Assembly: GCF_020687505.1 (NCBI RefSeq)
Contig: NZ_JAJEQT010000002.1
Direction: 5' to 3' (one strand)
Length of the DNA stretch: 64,000 nucleotides
Origin: Coprococcus_C hominis
GTDB taxonomy: Bacteria > Bacillota > Clostridia > Lachnospirales > Lachnospiraceae
The position numbers and the translations under genes are program-made. Shown piece by piece: positions 1-7,828 of this stretch. Under the pieces are notes generated by a model, which worked only from the letters and a program-made list of their open reading frames with translations, was not told the origin of the DNA and made no database searches. How positions within the stretch are numbered: the stretch's first letter is position 1; each line of letters begins with the position of its first letter.

Positions 1-3
1 TCG

Positions 4-75
4 TTTACAAAATGAGATTTTCATTTACAAAGAGGGACTCTTGCGTTACAAACGGGACTCTCATTCTACATTTCA
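4..75. repeat. Short direct repeats, about 20 bp period
   Basis: Three consecutive units begin TTTACAAA, TTTACAAA and GTTACAAA at about 4, 24 and 45. The second and third also share GGGACTCT. A weaker fourth unit (TCTACATTTC) follows. Arrays of short same-orientation sites like this are typical of transposase-binding ends in IS21/Tn552-type elements; that identity is inferred, because no transposase gene lies in the window on this side. Confidence 0.45.
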
Positions 76-146
76 CCCTGGATTACATATCAGAAAGATA
101 TTGCGCCGGTTTGAAAACTAAAAGTATCAAAATACAGACTTAATAA

Positions 147-175
147 TTGCAATTTCATTCTCAAAGTACTATAAT
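147..175 (+). promoter_or_regulatory. Sigma-A promoter for the HTH/vanRS-like operon
   Basis: TTGCAA at 147-152 and a perfect TATAAT at 170-175 are separated by 17 bp, and a strong ribosome site (GGTGGAGGTG, 190-199) follows. This would drive the regulator gene at 205 and the two-component genes behind it. Confidence 0.75.
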
Positions 176-204
176 ACAAACTATATTTGGGTGGAGGTGC
201 GGAA

Positions 205-417
205 ATGAAAGTACGGTACAACAAACTTTGGAAACTACTGATTGACAAGGGAATGAAAAAGAGTCAATTACGAGAAGCGGTCGGGGCAAGCAAAAGTACA
301 TTTGCGAAACTCGGAAAAAATGAAAATGTTACCCTTCCCGTGCTGTTGAATATATGCGAATATTTAGAGTGTGATTTTGGCGACATAATGGAAGCCGTAC
401 CCGAAAATGAGGTGTAG
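205..417 (+). CDS. Small Cro/C1-type HTH regulator
   Basis: A 70-residue protein made almost entirely of one XRE/Cro-C1 helix-turn-helix domain: the KSQLREAVGASKSTFAKL stretch gives the HTH and the tail (LLNICEYLECDFGDIM) is typical of small YdaS/Cro-like regulators of clostridial mobile elements. An upstream in-frame TTG at 187 exists, but the ATG at 205 follows GGTGGAGGTG at good spacing and is preferred. The gene ends 5 bp before the response regulator, so they are probably co-transcribed from the promoter at 147-175. It likely represses or fine-tunes this cassette; its target is unknown. Confidence 0.8.
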   Translation: MKVRYNKLWKLLIDKGMKKSQLREAVGASKSTFAKLGKNENVTLPVLLNICEYLECDFGDIMEAVPENEV

Positions 418-422
418 GATCA

Positions 423-1124
423 ATGAACAAGAAGATTTTAATTGTGGATGACGAAAAAGAAATCGTTGATCTGCTTGAAGTGTATTTGAGTAACGATGGT
501 TATTCAGTATATAAATGTTATAATGGGTTAGAGGCGATGAAATGTATCAAACAGTCGCAGATTGATTTAGCGATACTTGATATTATGCTGCCGGATATTG
601 ATGGTTTTCGACTTTGCCAAAAAATTCGGGAAAAGTTTTACTTCCCTATTATTATGCTTACCGCCAAAATTGAGGATAGCGACAAGATTATGGGGCTTAC
701 GATTGGTGCGGATGATTATATAACGAAACCGTTTAATCCTTTAGAGGTTGTGGCAAGAGTAAAGACGCAATTAAGGCGTTATCAGAGCTATAACAGTCCT
801 AATTTGAGCCAATCCGAAGAAAAAGACGAGTATGACATCAGAGGTCTACTGATAAACAGAGTCAGCCACAAGTGCTACTTGTATGGCAAAGAAATAGCCT
901 TGACTCCGTTGGAGTTTTCTATTCTGTGGTATCTGTGCGAACATCAGGGTAAAGTTGTCGCCTCGGAGGAATTATTTGAAGCCGTGTGGAAAGAAAAGTA
1001 TCTTCGCAACAGTAACAATACGGTAATGGCGCACATTGGGCGGCTTCGGGAAAAATTGAATGAACCTTCAAAAAATCCGAAGTTCATTAAAACTGTTTGG
1101 GGGGTAGGGTATGAAATTGAATAA
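423..1124 (+). CDS. OmpR/PhoB-family response regulator, VanR-like
   Basis: A 233-residue two-component response regulator. The N-terminal receiver (about 1-115) starts KKILIVDDEKEIVDLL, has the phospho-acceptor Asp in LAILDIMLPDIDG, and the switch Lys in YITKPFNP. The C-terminal winged-helix DNA-binding domain (about 140-233) ends in IKTVWGVGYEIE. It overlaps the kinase gene by 14 bp, implying translational coupling. Sequence style and neighbours (kinase, efflux ABC, D,D-carboxypeptidase) resemble VanR/VanS-type envelope-stress systems, but the ligase genes of a vancomycin cluster are absent, so the VanR name is not assigned. Predicted to act on the downstream transporter and peptidase genes. 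Confidence 0.9.
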   Translation: MNKKILIVDDEKEIVDLLEVYLSNDGYSVYKCYNGLEAMKCIKQSQIDLAILDIMLPDIDGFRLCQKIREKFYFPIIMLTAKIEDSDKIMGLTIGADDYITKPFNPLEVVARVKTQLRRYQSYNSPNLSQSEEKDEYDIRGLLINRVSHKCYLYGKEIALTPLEFSILWYLCEHQGKVVASEELFEAVWKEKYLRNSNNTVMAHIGRLREKLNEPSKNPKFIKTVWGVGYEIE

Positions 1125-2196
1125 AAAAGAAAAAAACTATCTGCTCTCTACCTTGTTCAAAGGGTATGTAATTCAATGTGCGATTTGCTCTGTGCTTATT
1201 TTAGGCGGTACTTTTCTTTTAGGAATTATGGCAGAAGAAATTCTCCGCAAGTATGTTTTGTATTATTACTTGTATTACAGAACAGAATATCTTTATATAG
1301 TGGCTGTAATCGTGTGGGGTGGCTGTATTATATACTTGACATACCTACTTTTGAAAAAAGTAGTCGCCTACGTGTACGAGGTACAGGCTGCGACAGGAAA
1401 AATGTTCGATCAGAATGTCAGTTACATTGAAATGTCCCCGGAGTTGAGTGAAATCGCCGCTAACATCAATCAGTTAAAACAGGAGGCTGAAAGTAATGCA
1501 AGGCTTGCAAAAGAAAATGAGCAGCGAAAAAATGACCTGATTATGTATCTTGCACACGATTTGAAAACACCGCTTTCTTCTGTAATCGGGTATCTTACTT
1601 TACTGCGTGATGAGTCGCAAATCTCAAAGGAACTTCGAGAAAAGTACCTTTCAATCACTCTTGGTAAGGCAGAACGGTTAGAGGATCTGATTAACGAGTT
1701 TTTCGAGATAACACGATTCAATATATACGATATTACATTACAATACACGAAAATCAATTTAACTCGCCTGCTGGAGCAACTTGTATATGAATTTAAGCCT
1801 ATGCTCAACACAAAGAATTTGCAATGTAATCTTTGTGTTGATGATGATATAATGCTTCGATGTGACGCAGACAAAATTCAGCGTGTTTTTGATAACCTTT
1901 TGAGAAATGCGGTTATCTACAGTTTTGAAAATACGGATATCACGATCAGCGCACAATGTCAGGAAGATACGGTCAGCATTATTTTTTGTAACCACGGCGA
2001 TACTCTGCCGGAAGAAAAGTTAAACAGGATTTTCGAGCAGTTTTATCGGCTTGACGCAGCGAGAAGTACAAGCAGTGGAGGAGCTGGATTAGGTTTGGCG
2101 ATTGTAAAGCAGATTGTTGAACTACACAATGGTACAATCGTTGCAGAGAGCCAAGAGGATCAAAACAAGTTTTCAATTACTTTGCCGTTGGCGTAG
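1111..2196 (+). CDS. Membrane sensor histidine kinase, VanS-like
   Basis: A 361-residue sensor kinase, partner of the regulator it overlaps. Two transmembrane segments near the N-terminus (about 20-45 and 60-83) flank a very short extracellular loop, the layout of intramembrane or VanS-like sensors that need an accessory protein or sense within the membrane. The H-box is AHDLKTPLSSVIGYL (phospho-accepting His). The catalytic domain has an N-box (NLLRNAVIYS) and G-box (GGAGLGLAIVKQIVELH). It probably autophosphorylates on envelope damage and phosphorylates the 423-1124 regulator. The exact stimulus cannot be read from sequence. Confidence 0.9.
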   Translation: MKLNKKEKNYLLSTLFKGYVIQCAICSVLILGGTFLLGIMAEEILRKYVLYYYLYYRTEYLYIVAVIVWGGCIIYLTYLLLKKVVAYVYEVQAATGKMFDQNVSYIEMSPELSEIAANINQLKQEAESNARLAKENEQRKNDLIMYLAHDLKTPLSSVIGYLTLLRDESQISKELREKYLSITLGKAERLEDLINEFFEITRFNIYDITLQYTKINLTRLLEQLVYEFKPMLNTKNLQCNLCVDDDIMLRCDADKIQRVFDNLLRNAVIYSFENTDITISAQCQEDTVSIIFCNHGDTLPEEKLNRIFEQFYRLDAARSTSSGGAGLGLAIVKQIVELHNGTIVAESQEDQNKFSITLPLA

Positions 2197-2251
2197 GAAA
2201 ATTGTAAGAATTTGCATAGAAAAAAAGAGGAATATCTTACGAGCAATCAAG

Positions 2252-2310
2252 AAAATACGGGCTTCTGTTTTGGTACAATAAAAGTATCAAGATAGAGGCT
2301 CGTATTTTTT
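2252..2310 (+). terminator. Terminator/attenuator between kinase and efflux genes
   Basis: A 15-bp stem (AAAATACGGGCTTCT at 2252-2266 with AGAGGCTCGTATTTT at 2294-2308, two G-T wobbles) ends in a T run. A TATAAT-like TACAAT (2274-2279) sits in the loop. It lies only about 24 bp before the next start codon, so it either ends the regulatory operon or attenuates the transporter operon. Confidence 0.6.
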
Positions 2311-2333
2311 GTGATACAGCATAAGGAGGAATG

Positions 2334-3188
2334 ATGAAGTTGCTAAGAAAACAAATGCTGCTATGTTCTATTTTGTTTCTTGTATTTACGCTATCTGCCT
2401 GCTCTGCAATTGGGCAGACAGACGAAAACAATCTTACAGATAGCGCAACATCCGCAGAAAAAACGGTATCAGTTGTACGAGGGACAATTACTCCAACCGT
2501 TTCAACGCAAACGACTATCGTTCCGGCAGTACCGTTTATTATTTCCTCACCCGAAAATGGCATATTTAATACAGCGGTAGAATTAGAAGAAAAAATCACT
2601 GCCGGGCAAATTATTGGAACTTTGAACGGCAAAGAATTGAAATCTCCGGTGGATGGTACAGTTACCTCTATTGCCCCATCCAATGAAAGCGTACCGAGTA
2701 ATTATCCCGTAGCGATAGTGCATTATACAGGATTTGCCCTCAATGTAGAGGCAGATAATTTTTTGAGTACCTTACCGGAGTATGCAGAGTTGAAAGCAAA
2801 ATTTCAAGTATATGATGGTGTAGGACCAACCGATATGATTGCCGTGGTGTCGCCTGCCGCAGATGAAAATGCGTTTACGGGAATCGTGCCGCAAGAGGGC
2901 ATTCTGCAATGCTTGATCAGTCAAACAGTCGATGTGAAATCGGGGCAAAGTGCAACGGTAGTCATAACGGCGACAACGAGAAATGATGTCCTTATATTGC
3001 CGCTGTCGGTAATAGCGGGTAGACAAGGTACGGGATTGGTTACTGTAATTACTCCGAATGGAGAAAGAGTGGAAACAAAAGTGACATTGGGTGTGACAGA
3101 CGGAGCCAATATAGAAATACTGTCCGGCTTAGAGGAGGGCGATGTGGTTTCTGCTACTCCGCCAAACCTTGATCCGAGGGGGAATTGA
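2334..3188 (+). CDS. Lipoprotein membrane-fusion (HlyD/MacA-like) adaptor
   Basis: A roughly 284-residue secreted lipoprotein. The signal peptide ends in a lipobox (TLSAC), and the mature part has a biotinyl-lipoyl-like half motif (GTLNGKELKSPVDGTVTSI) followed by beta-barrel sequence ending LEEGDVVSATPP, the pattern of periplasmic adaptor proteins of RND/MacB transporters. It is short and lacks the long coiled-coil hairpin expected where an outer membrane must be bridged, which fits a Gram-positive cell. Tandem ATGs occur at 2331 and 2334; the second gives better spacing to AAGGAGGA (2323-2330). It should assemble with the ATPase and permease encoded next. Confidence 0.8.
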   Translation: MKLLRKQMLLCSILFLVFTLSACSAIGQTDENNLTDSATSAEKTVSVVRGTITPTVSTQTTIVPAVPFIISSPENGIFNTAVELEEKITAGQIIGTLNGKELKSPVDGTVTSIAPSNESVPSNYPVAIVHYTGFALNVEADNFLSTLPEYAELKAKFQVYDGVGPTDMIAVVSPAADENAFTGIVPQEGILQCLISQTVDVKSGQSATVVITATTRNDVLILPLSVIAGRQGTGLVTVITPNGERVETKVTLGVTDGANIEILSGLEEGDVVSATPPNLDPRGN

Positions 3189-3192
3189 TAAA

Positions 3193-3906
3193 ATGAAAGG
3201 AATTTCCGAAAAGACTTTAATCAAAATAAAGGATTTGAAAGCAAGCGTCAAATTGAATAATGGCGATATGCTGACAACAGTAACCAACGCTAATATGGAA
3301 TTGCAACGAGGGCGCAGTTATGCCATTGTCGGAAAGTCCGGCTCAGGCAAAACAAGCCTTATATCTATTATTGGCTTGTTAAATCGGGAATATGAGGGCG
3401 AGTACCTTTATGATGGTATATCTATTTCTGCTTTGAAAGACCGTGATCTGTCTATACTGCGAGCCAATAATATCGGATTTGTATTTCAGAATTACTCTCT
3501 GATTAAGCACTTGCGGGTATGGGAAAATATCGAATTACCCCTACTCTATGCCAAAAAGTCGTTTACCGCCAAACAGCGTCACGAGATAATTACAGGCTTG
3601 CTAAAAAGTGTCGGCTTAGAAAGCAAGGAAAATGATTACCCAATCAATTTGTCCGGCGGTGAACAACAAAGAGTTGCAATCGCAAGGGCGCTTGCAGTAT
3701 CTCCGGAAGCCATTTTATGTGATGAGCCTACGGGAGCGTTGGATAAAAAGACGGGAACGCAGATTATGGAACTGTTGCACAGCGTCGTAAAAGAAAATGG
3801 AATTATGCTGCTGTTGGTTACGCACGATCCTGATATTGCAGATACCTGTGATACGATTTTTGAAATGGATGGAGGGAGGATAACTTGTGCTAAAAATGAT
3901 ACTTAA
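3193..3906 (+). CDS. ABC transporter ATP-binding protein, MacB/LolD type
   Basis: A 237-residue nucleotide-binding subunit. Walker A is GKSGSGKTSL, the Q-loop is FVFQNYSLI, the signature is LSGGEQQRVAIARAL, Walker B is AILCDEPTGALD and the switch His is in LLLVTHD. This is the LolD/MacB/FtsE branch that pairs with FtsX-fold permeases, often exporting or countering peptide antibiotics. An in-frame start at 3142 would overlap the adaptor gene; the ATG at 3193, after GAGGGGGA, is preferred. The gene overlaps the permease gene by 20 bp. Confidence 0.92.
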   Translation: MKGISEKTLIKIKDLKASVKLNNGDMLTTVTNANMELQRGRSYAIVGKSGSGKTSLISIIGLLNREYEGEYLYDGISISALKDRDLSILRANNIGFVFQNYSLIKHLRVWENIELPLLYAKKSFTAKQRHEIITGLLKSVGLESKENDYPINLSGGEQQRVAIARALAVSPEAILCDEPTGALDKKTGTQIMELLHSVVKENGIMLLLVTHDPDIADTCDTIFEMDGGRITCAKNDT

Positions 3907-5080
3907 AGACCTTCGTCTGTCTCCACTTAGAAGTATTCTGACAAGTGTTTCAATGCTTGTAGGCATTATCGCAATGATTGGATCGGTATTAGTTGGTACG
4001 CTTGGACGGGAGTATTTGATTTCCGTAAACGCACAGGTATATGGCTGGTCACCTACTTACTCATTCGTGATAACGGAATCCGATTTTCACGATAGAAATA
4101 AAATGGAACAATTATTCCAGAGATTTGAAGCCATTGATGATGTAGCCGCTGTTACTTTTTCTATGGGAGAGGATATTCGATTTGCACCAATGAAAGATTT
4201 AACGCCAATACCGCCGAATGATGTTTACCAAAACCTGATGGCTTTTGATGTAGTTTGCACCACGGAGGCATATAGTCAAGTCTATAATCTTCCAATGACA
4301 TCCGGTAGATGGTTAGAGCCTTTGAGTGAGGGCGGATCGCTTGAAGTGGTCATAAACAAAGAAGCTAAAAACTATTTTAATGATTCGCCCTATGCTGCAG
4401 GAAATGTAAAAAGCACACTTTCGTTAACCCCATTCAATATTGTCGGAGTAGTAAACGATGGCAGGGATTTTCCGACTATCTATGCGGATTCTGCGGCGAT
4501 CCTCAATTTCGCACCAGCAATGTGGCAAGTACAAAATGCAAATGTGTATTGGCATCCCACAACAGGACTGACAATCGAACAGATACATTCTGCCCTTGGC
4601 GACATTTTGACTGATACCATTGGCGGTTACTGGGAAAGTGCTGGGCGGAGTGATATTGGAGATACCTATGATTCGGTATTGTCCATACTGCAATTAGGGC
4701 TTTTGGTTACTTCGCTTTTGTTGCTGTTTGTTTCCGTATTAGGGCAGATCAATATCGGACTATCTTCATTGGAACAGCGCACACATGAGTTGCTGATCCG
4801 CAGAGCGATAGGTGCTTCACGAACAAATATTGTGGCACTGGTTTTAGGCTCACAGTTGATTTTATCAATATTCGTTTGCTTTGCAGCTATTTTGATTTCG
4901 CTGATTTTGGTGCATTGTATTGGAGCGTTGCTCCCTGTGGATTCCCCGGTGGGAACACCGAGTTATCCAATCAGCGTTGCTGTTGTTGCAGTTGCTGTGT
5001 CTGTGCTTACAGCATTATTGGGCGGATTATTACCAGCATTGAAAGCAGCAAAATTAGAGCCTGCATTGGCTCTTAGATAA
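3887..5080 (+). CDS. ABC transporter permease, MacB/FtsX family
   Basis: A 397-residue permease with the four-helix MacB topology: an N-terminal TM (SILTSVSMLVGIIAMIGSVL), a large extracellular domain (about 45-260) and three C-terminal TMs ending ALLGGLLPALKAAKLEPALALR, the hallmark C-terminus of MacB permeases. The start is probably GTG at 3887, 6 bp after GGAGGGAGGA and inside the ATPase gene; ATG at 3896 is an alternative. With the adaptor and ATPase it forms a tripartite-type mechanotransmission transporter, probably protecting the envelope against a peptide or lipid substrate. Confidence 0.9.
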   Translation: MLKMILKDLRLSPLRSILTSVSMLVGIIAMIGSVLVGTLGREYLISVNAQVYGWSPTYSFVITESDFHDRNKMEQLFQRFEAIDDVAAVTFSMGEDIRFAPMKDLTPIPPNDVYQNLMAFDVVCTTEAYSQVYNLPMTSGRWLEPLSEGGSLEVVINKEAKNYFNDSPYAAGNVKSTLSLTPFNIVGVVNDGRDFPTIYADSAAILNFAPAMWQVQNANVYWHPTTGLTIEQIHSALGDILTDTIGGYWESAGRSDIGDTYDSVLSILQLGLLVTSLLLLFVSVLGQINIGLSSLEQRTHELLIRRAIGASRTNIVALVLGSQLILSIFVCFAAILISLILVHCIGALLPVDSPVGTPSYPISVAVVAVAVSVLTALLGGLLPALKAAKLEPALALR

Positions 5081-5107
5081 TAAAACTCAATTCAAGGAGG
5101 AAACAAA

Positions 5108-5611
5108 ATGAAACGAACAATCTCAAAATCCGAAAGACCGTACAGACTGTTACTGTGTGTTATGATTTCTTTGCTGGTGATTATGCTGGCAGGCTGCTCC
5201 ACTTCTTCGGACTCCGACACAAATACAAGAGGTTTCACGGACTTTGCTACCATTGAAGAAGAATACCTAACGACCATTGAGAGTTTGAATTGGCCGGAGG
5301 GCGTTACTCCGCCTGATGCTTTGGAAGGCGAAGATACGGGAGCGTCTTTTCAGATAGGATATGGCGATACAAAAGCATCTAACCTTTGGGAATATTCTTG
5401 GATGCAGGAATGGCTTGATACTTACAATACGAATCCGGAAAGGGCGGCAAAAGCCTTAGCTGAACTCGAAAAAGCCTTTGATATGCCTTATATGGGAACA
5501 GATCGCTGTGATGACGCCACACGCAAATATCTTCGTGATAATATTGATAAAGCTAAGTTGGGAGATCCGTCTGGATTTACAGAGTGTATTCAGGCAAATT
5601 ATGCCGATTAA
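5108..5611 (+). CDS. Predicted lipoprotein of unknown function
   Basis: A 167-residue exported protein. A hydrophobic signal segment (LLLCVMISLLVIMLAGC) ends in a lipobox (LAGC), after which the mature region is acidic and Trp-rich and lacks a domain I recognise. The start follows AAGGAGGAAACAAA directly. It lies 27 bp after the permease and 44 bp before the peptidase, so it belongs to the same operon, and could be the sensor-associated or substrate-capturing component for the kinase or transporter. That role is only inferred from position. Confidence 0.75.
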   Translation: MKRTISKSERPYRLLLCVMISLLVIMLAGCSTSSDSDTNTRGFTDFATIEEEYLTTIESLNWPEGVTPPDALEGEDTGASFQIGYGDTKASNLWEYSWMQEWLDTYNTNPERAAKALAELEKAFDMPYMGTDRCDDATRKYLRDNIDKAKLGDPSGFTECIQANYAD

Positions 5612-5655
5612 AAAATGGCACATAAGAGTTTTTGGGTTGGGAGGTGAGCACATAT

Positions 5656-6612
5656 ATGCAGAGAAAACGCCGTAAGAAAAAACGATTTGGAGTATTTTTG
5701 TTTTTGCTTGTAGTTTGTATCGGCATAGGTATAATGTTTGTGCCGTGGGCAATGCAGCCGGAAAATTTCAGAGAGGTAAAGAATAAAATAAATGGTTTTC
5801 TCTACAAAGAAGATTTTCCTGACTCTTATAATGCAAAATCGCTGATTTTGGTGGATTGTTCTGATGATGAAATATTTGTTTCAAAAAACGAGAACGAGCC
5901 ACAAATTCCTGCAAGTTTAGCCAAGCTGTTTGTTATTGAGTATGCGTCAACTTTAGCAGACCTTGATAGTATCGTTGTTGCAGACTATGGTGCTATTTCA
6001 CTCACGAAACCCGGCTCGTCTGTTGCTCAAATCAAGGAAAAAGAATACTTTTTACACAATCTATTTGCGGCAATGTTAGTACCGTCAGGGAATGACGCAG
6101 CTTATGTGGTTGCTGATTATTGTGGAGGATTACTTTCGCCGCAAGCAGAAAGCAGTCAAGAGCGTGTGAGGATTTTTATGGAGAACTTAAACCTGCATTT
6201 GCAACAGCAGGGGTACTTAGACACAGTTTTATATGATCCGAGTGGTTTTGATATGGAGGCACATACCACCACTTTAGATTTGAAAGAAGTAGTATATCGG
6301 TTGTTGGAATACTCGTGGTTTAGAGAAATTGTATCTCAAAACACTTATACGGCAACACTGCCTGATGGCAGTACACAAATATGGCAGAATACAAACGCCT
6401 TCCTTGATCCGACATCCGAATATTACAACGAAAATGTATGCGGAATTAAGACTGGCTCTCTGTCTGACGACTATAACTTGATTGTGCTTTACCAGCAGCA
6501 CGGAAAAGAGTTTTTGATATGCAGTTTAGGCTCTCAGTCCGATTCCTCTCGTTATGACGATGTGAATTTTATTCTGAAAACGATTGATGAATCGTATTAT
6601 CTCACGCAATAA
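5656..6612 (+). CDS. D-alanyl-D-alanine carboxypeptidase (S11 family)
   Basis: A 318-residue serine peptidase anchored by an N-terminal TM after a very basic start (MQRKRRKKKRFG). All three penicillin-binding motifs are present: SxxK as SLAK (in IPASLAKLF), SxN as SGN (in VPSGNDAA) and KTG as KTGS (in CGIKTGSLS). It would trim the terminal D-Ala from peptidoglycan stem peptides outside the cell, lowering the number of targets for agents that bind D-Ala-D-Ala. An in-frame TTG lies upstream at 5632, but the ATG at 5656 follows GGGAGGTGAG. Its placement behind a VanRS-like pair and an efflux ABC fits an inducible cell-wall antibiotic response. Confidence 0.88.
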   Translation: MQRKRRKKKRFGVFLFLLVVCIGIGIMFVPWAMQPENFREVKNKINGFLYKEDFPDSYNAKSLILVDCSDDEIFVSKNENEPQIPASLAKLFVIEYASTLADLDSIVVADYGAISLTKPGSSVAQIKEKEYFLHNLFAAMLVPSGNDAAYVVADYCGGLLSPQAESSQERVRIFMENLNLHLQQQGYLDTVLYDPSGFDMEAHTTTLDLKEVVYRLLEYSWFREIVSQNTYTATLPDGSTQIWQNTNAFLDPTSEYYNENVCGIKTGSLSDDYNLIVLYQQHGKEFLICSLGSQSDSSRYDDVNFILKTIDESYYLTQ

Positions 6613-6658
6613 ATCTTATGTTGTCCAAGACAAAAAAACTAACCAAGGGGGTGATAAT

Positions 6659-7075
6659 ATCGGACGAATCGTAATAATGGAGTTCAAAACACAAGACTCA
6701 ACAGCCTTTGACGATATGCTGGCTTTTGTAAAACAGCACCCTGATTTTGAAAAATTAGAGATTTCATATGAGCCGACATTATCCCTTTCCGGCTTAGAAA
6801 TCAATTTGAGCCGGCGCAGAGTTATCAATAACGGTCAGGAAATTGAACTGACCGTCAAAGAGTATGATATACTCTGCTTACTCGCAGCCAATAAAGGTCG
6901 TGTTCTTACATACGAGCAGATTTATGATAAGGTGTGGGGCGAAATATCAGCAGGCAATGAAAAGGATACCGTAGGCTTTTACATTCGGAATCTTCGTAAA
7001 AAACTTTGTGATACAAACTCTCACTTTTCCATAGATAGTGTTCGTGAGATCGGCTACCGCTTTAACAGTCAGTAA
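6659..7075 (+). CDS. Receiver-less winged-helix (OmpR-type) regulator
   Basis: About 138 residues. The C-terminal ~95 residues form a complete OmpR/PhoB DNA-binding domain (LSGLEINLSRRRVINNG through VREIGYRFNSQ). There is no receiver domain; the N-terminal ~40 residues contain no Asp pocket. The first ATG is at 6677 but has no ribosome site, whereas a near-perfect anti-SD match (AAGGGGGTGAT, 6645-6655) is ideally placed for an ATC codon at 6659, so a rare non-AUG start is possible. The open frame reaches back to 6584, overlapping the peptidase gene. It may bind the same promoters as the 423-1124 regulator. Confidence 0.75.
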   Translation: MGRIVIMEFKTQDSTAFDDMLAFVKQHPDFEKLEISYEPTLSLSGLEINLSRRRVINNGQEIELTVKEYDILCLLAANKGRVLTYEQIYDKVWGEISAGNEKDTVGFYIRNLRKKLCDTNSHFSIDSVREIGYRFNSQ

Positions 7076-7079
7076 GCAG

Positions 7080-7110
7080 TCCCTCGTAGTTCATAATGAA
7101 TTGCGAGGGA
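7080..7110 (+). terminator. Hairpin terminator ending the envelope cassette
   Basis: TCCCTCG (7080-7086) pairs with CGAGGGA (7104-7110) with an inner TTCAT/ATGAA pairing; a T-rich stretch (TTATTCATTTT) follows. It lies immediately after the stop of the winged-helix gene. Confidence 0.65.
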
Positions 7111-7418
7111 TTATTCATTTTCTAAGACGGTATGTCGGAATTTGATAAATCCCTGCAAATGTTGATTTTATACGACGGTTAAGAGAAATATCGTGTCTAA
7201 ACTTGCGACTGGACTTTGCATTTTCTACGAGTTATCTTCGTAATATCTCGACATTATACATTATACTACCCCTATCTACAAAATGAGAGGGCACTGAAAA
7301 ACATACCATTTTTATTTTGACTTTAATAAAAAAGAAAAAATTCATCAGAGTTTTTATGATTCTGGTGGATTTTTTGTTAGGCGAAATATAAATTGCTTGT
7401 CTTTTTCGGATAAAGTTC

Positions 7419-7541
7419 TTATTTTTCATTCATTAATTTAATTATTCTCTTAAGATTTACTGCAAAGATTGTCATTGCTCCTTGCATTTCCATACAAATA
7501 AGACCTGATGATGATGCTACAAACAAGTATGGAGAAAAATG
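7419..7541 (-). pseudogene. Transposase C-terminal remnant (IS1182-like)
   Basis: The minus strand of this otherwise empty stretch (7111-7619) encodes 40 residues up to a stop at 7419-7421, including GLICMEMQGAMTIFAVNLKR. This resembles the C-terminus of IS1182-type DDE transposases in Firmicutes. No start and no catalytic residues remain, so it is a decayed fragment of a mobile element. Family assignment is from memory of that C-terminal motif and is uncertain. Nothing else is recognisable in 7111-7418. Confidence 0.5.
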
Positions 7542-7619
7542 AGCCAAGAGAGAAAAAATGTATTAACTTTCGGTCAGACCAAAAGTATAATATGATTAAG
7601 ATATGAAGGAGGCATACAG

Positions 7620-7796
7620 ATGGCTAGAACTGGAAGACCAAAAGCAGAGAAACCTTTTGACCATAAGGTGACTGTTAAATTCAAAGAAGAGGAATACCAG
7701 ATAATGGTTGAGTATGCTGAGACTCATAATCTATCCATTTCGCAATTGATTAGAATGGGTGTTGAATTACAAATGAAGCAACAGGCTAATCAGTAG
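7620..7796 (+). CDS. Small ribbon-helix-helix protein beside integrase
   Basis: A 58-residue protein starting MARTGRPKAEKPFDHKVTV, with a beta-strand followed by two helices (KFKEEEYQIMVEYAETHNLSI split by a short turn), a ribbon-helix-helix/MobC-like DNA-binding pattern. The start follows GAAGGAGGCATACAG. It lies 32 bp before the integrase gene on the same strand. Small DNA-binding proteins here usually act as excisionase or as relaxosome accessory protein; which applies is unknown. Confidence 0.75.
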   Translation: MARTGRPKAEKPFDHKVTVKFKEEEYQIMVEYAETHNLSISQLIRMGVELQMKQQANQ

Positions 7797-7828
7797 AACA
7801 GGCTCTTTTCTCCGGAAAGGAGAGAATA

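Noticed and set aside
423..6612. Vancomycin resistance cluster
   Set aside because: The regulators and D,D-carboxypeptidase resemble van components, but D-Ala-D-Lac or D-Ala-D-Ser ligase and VanX/VanH genes are absent.
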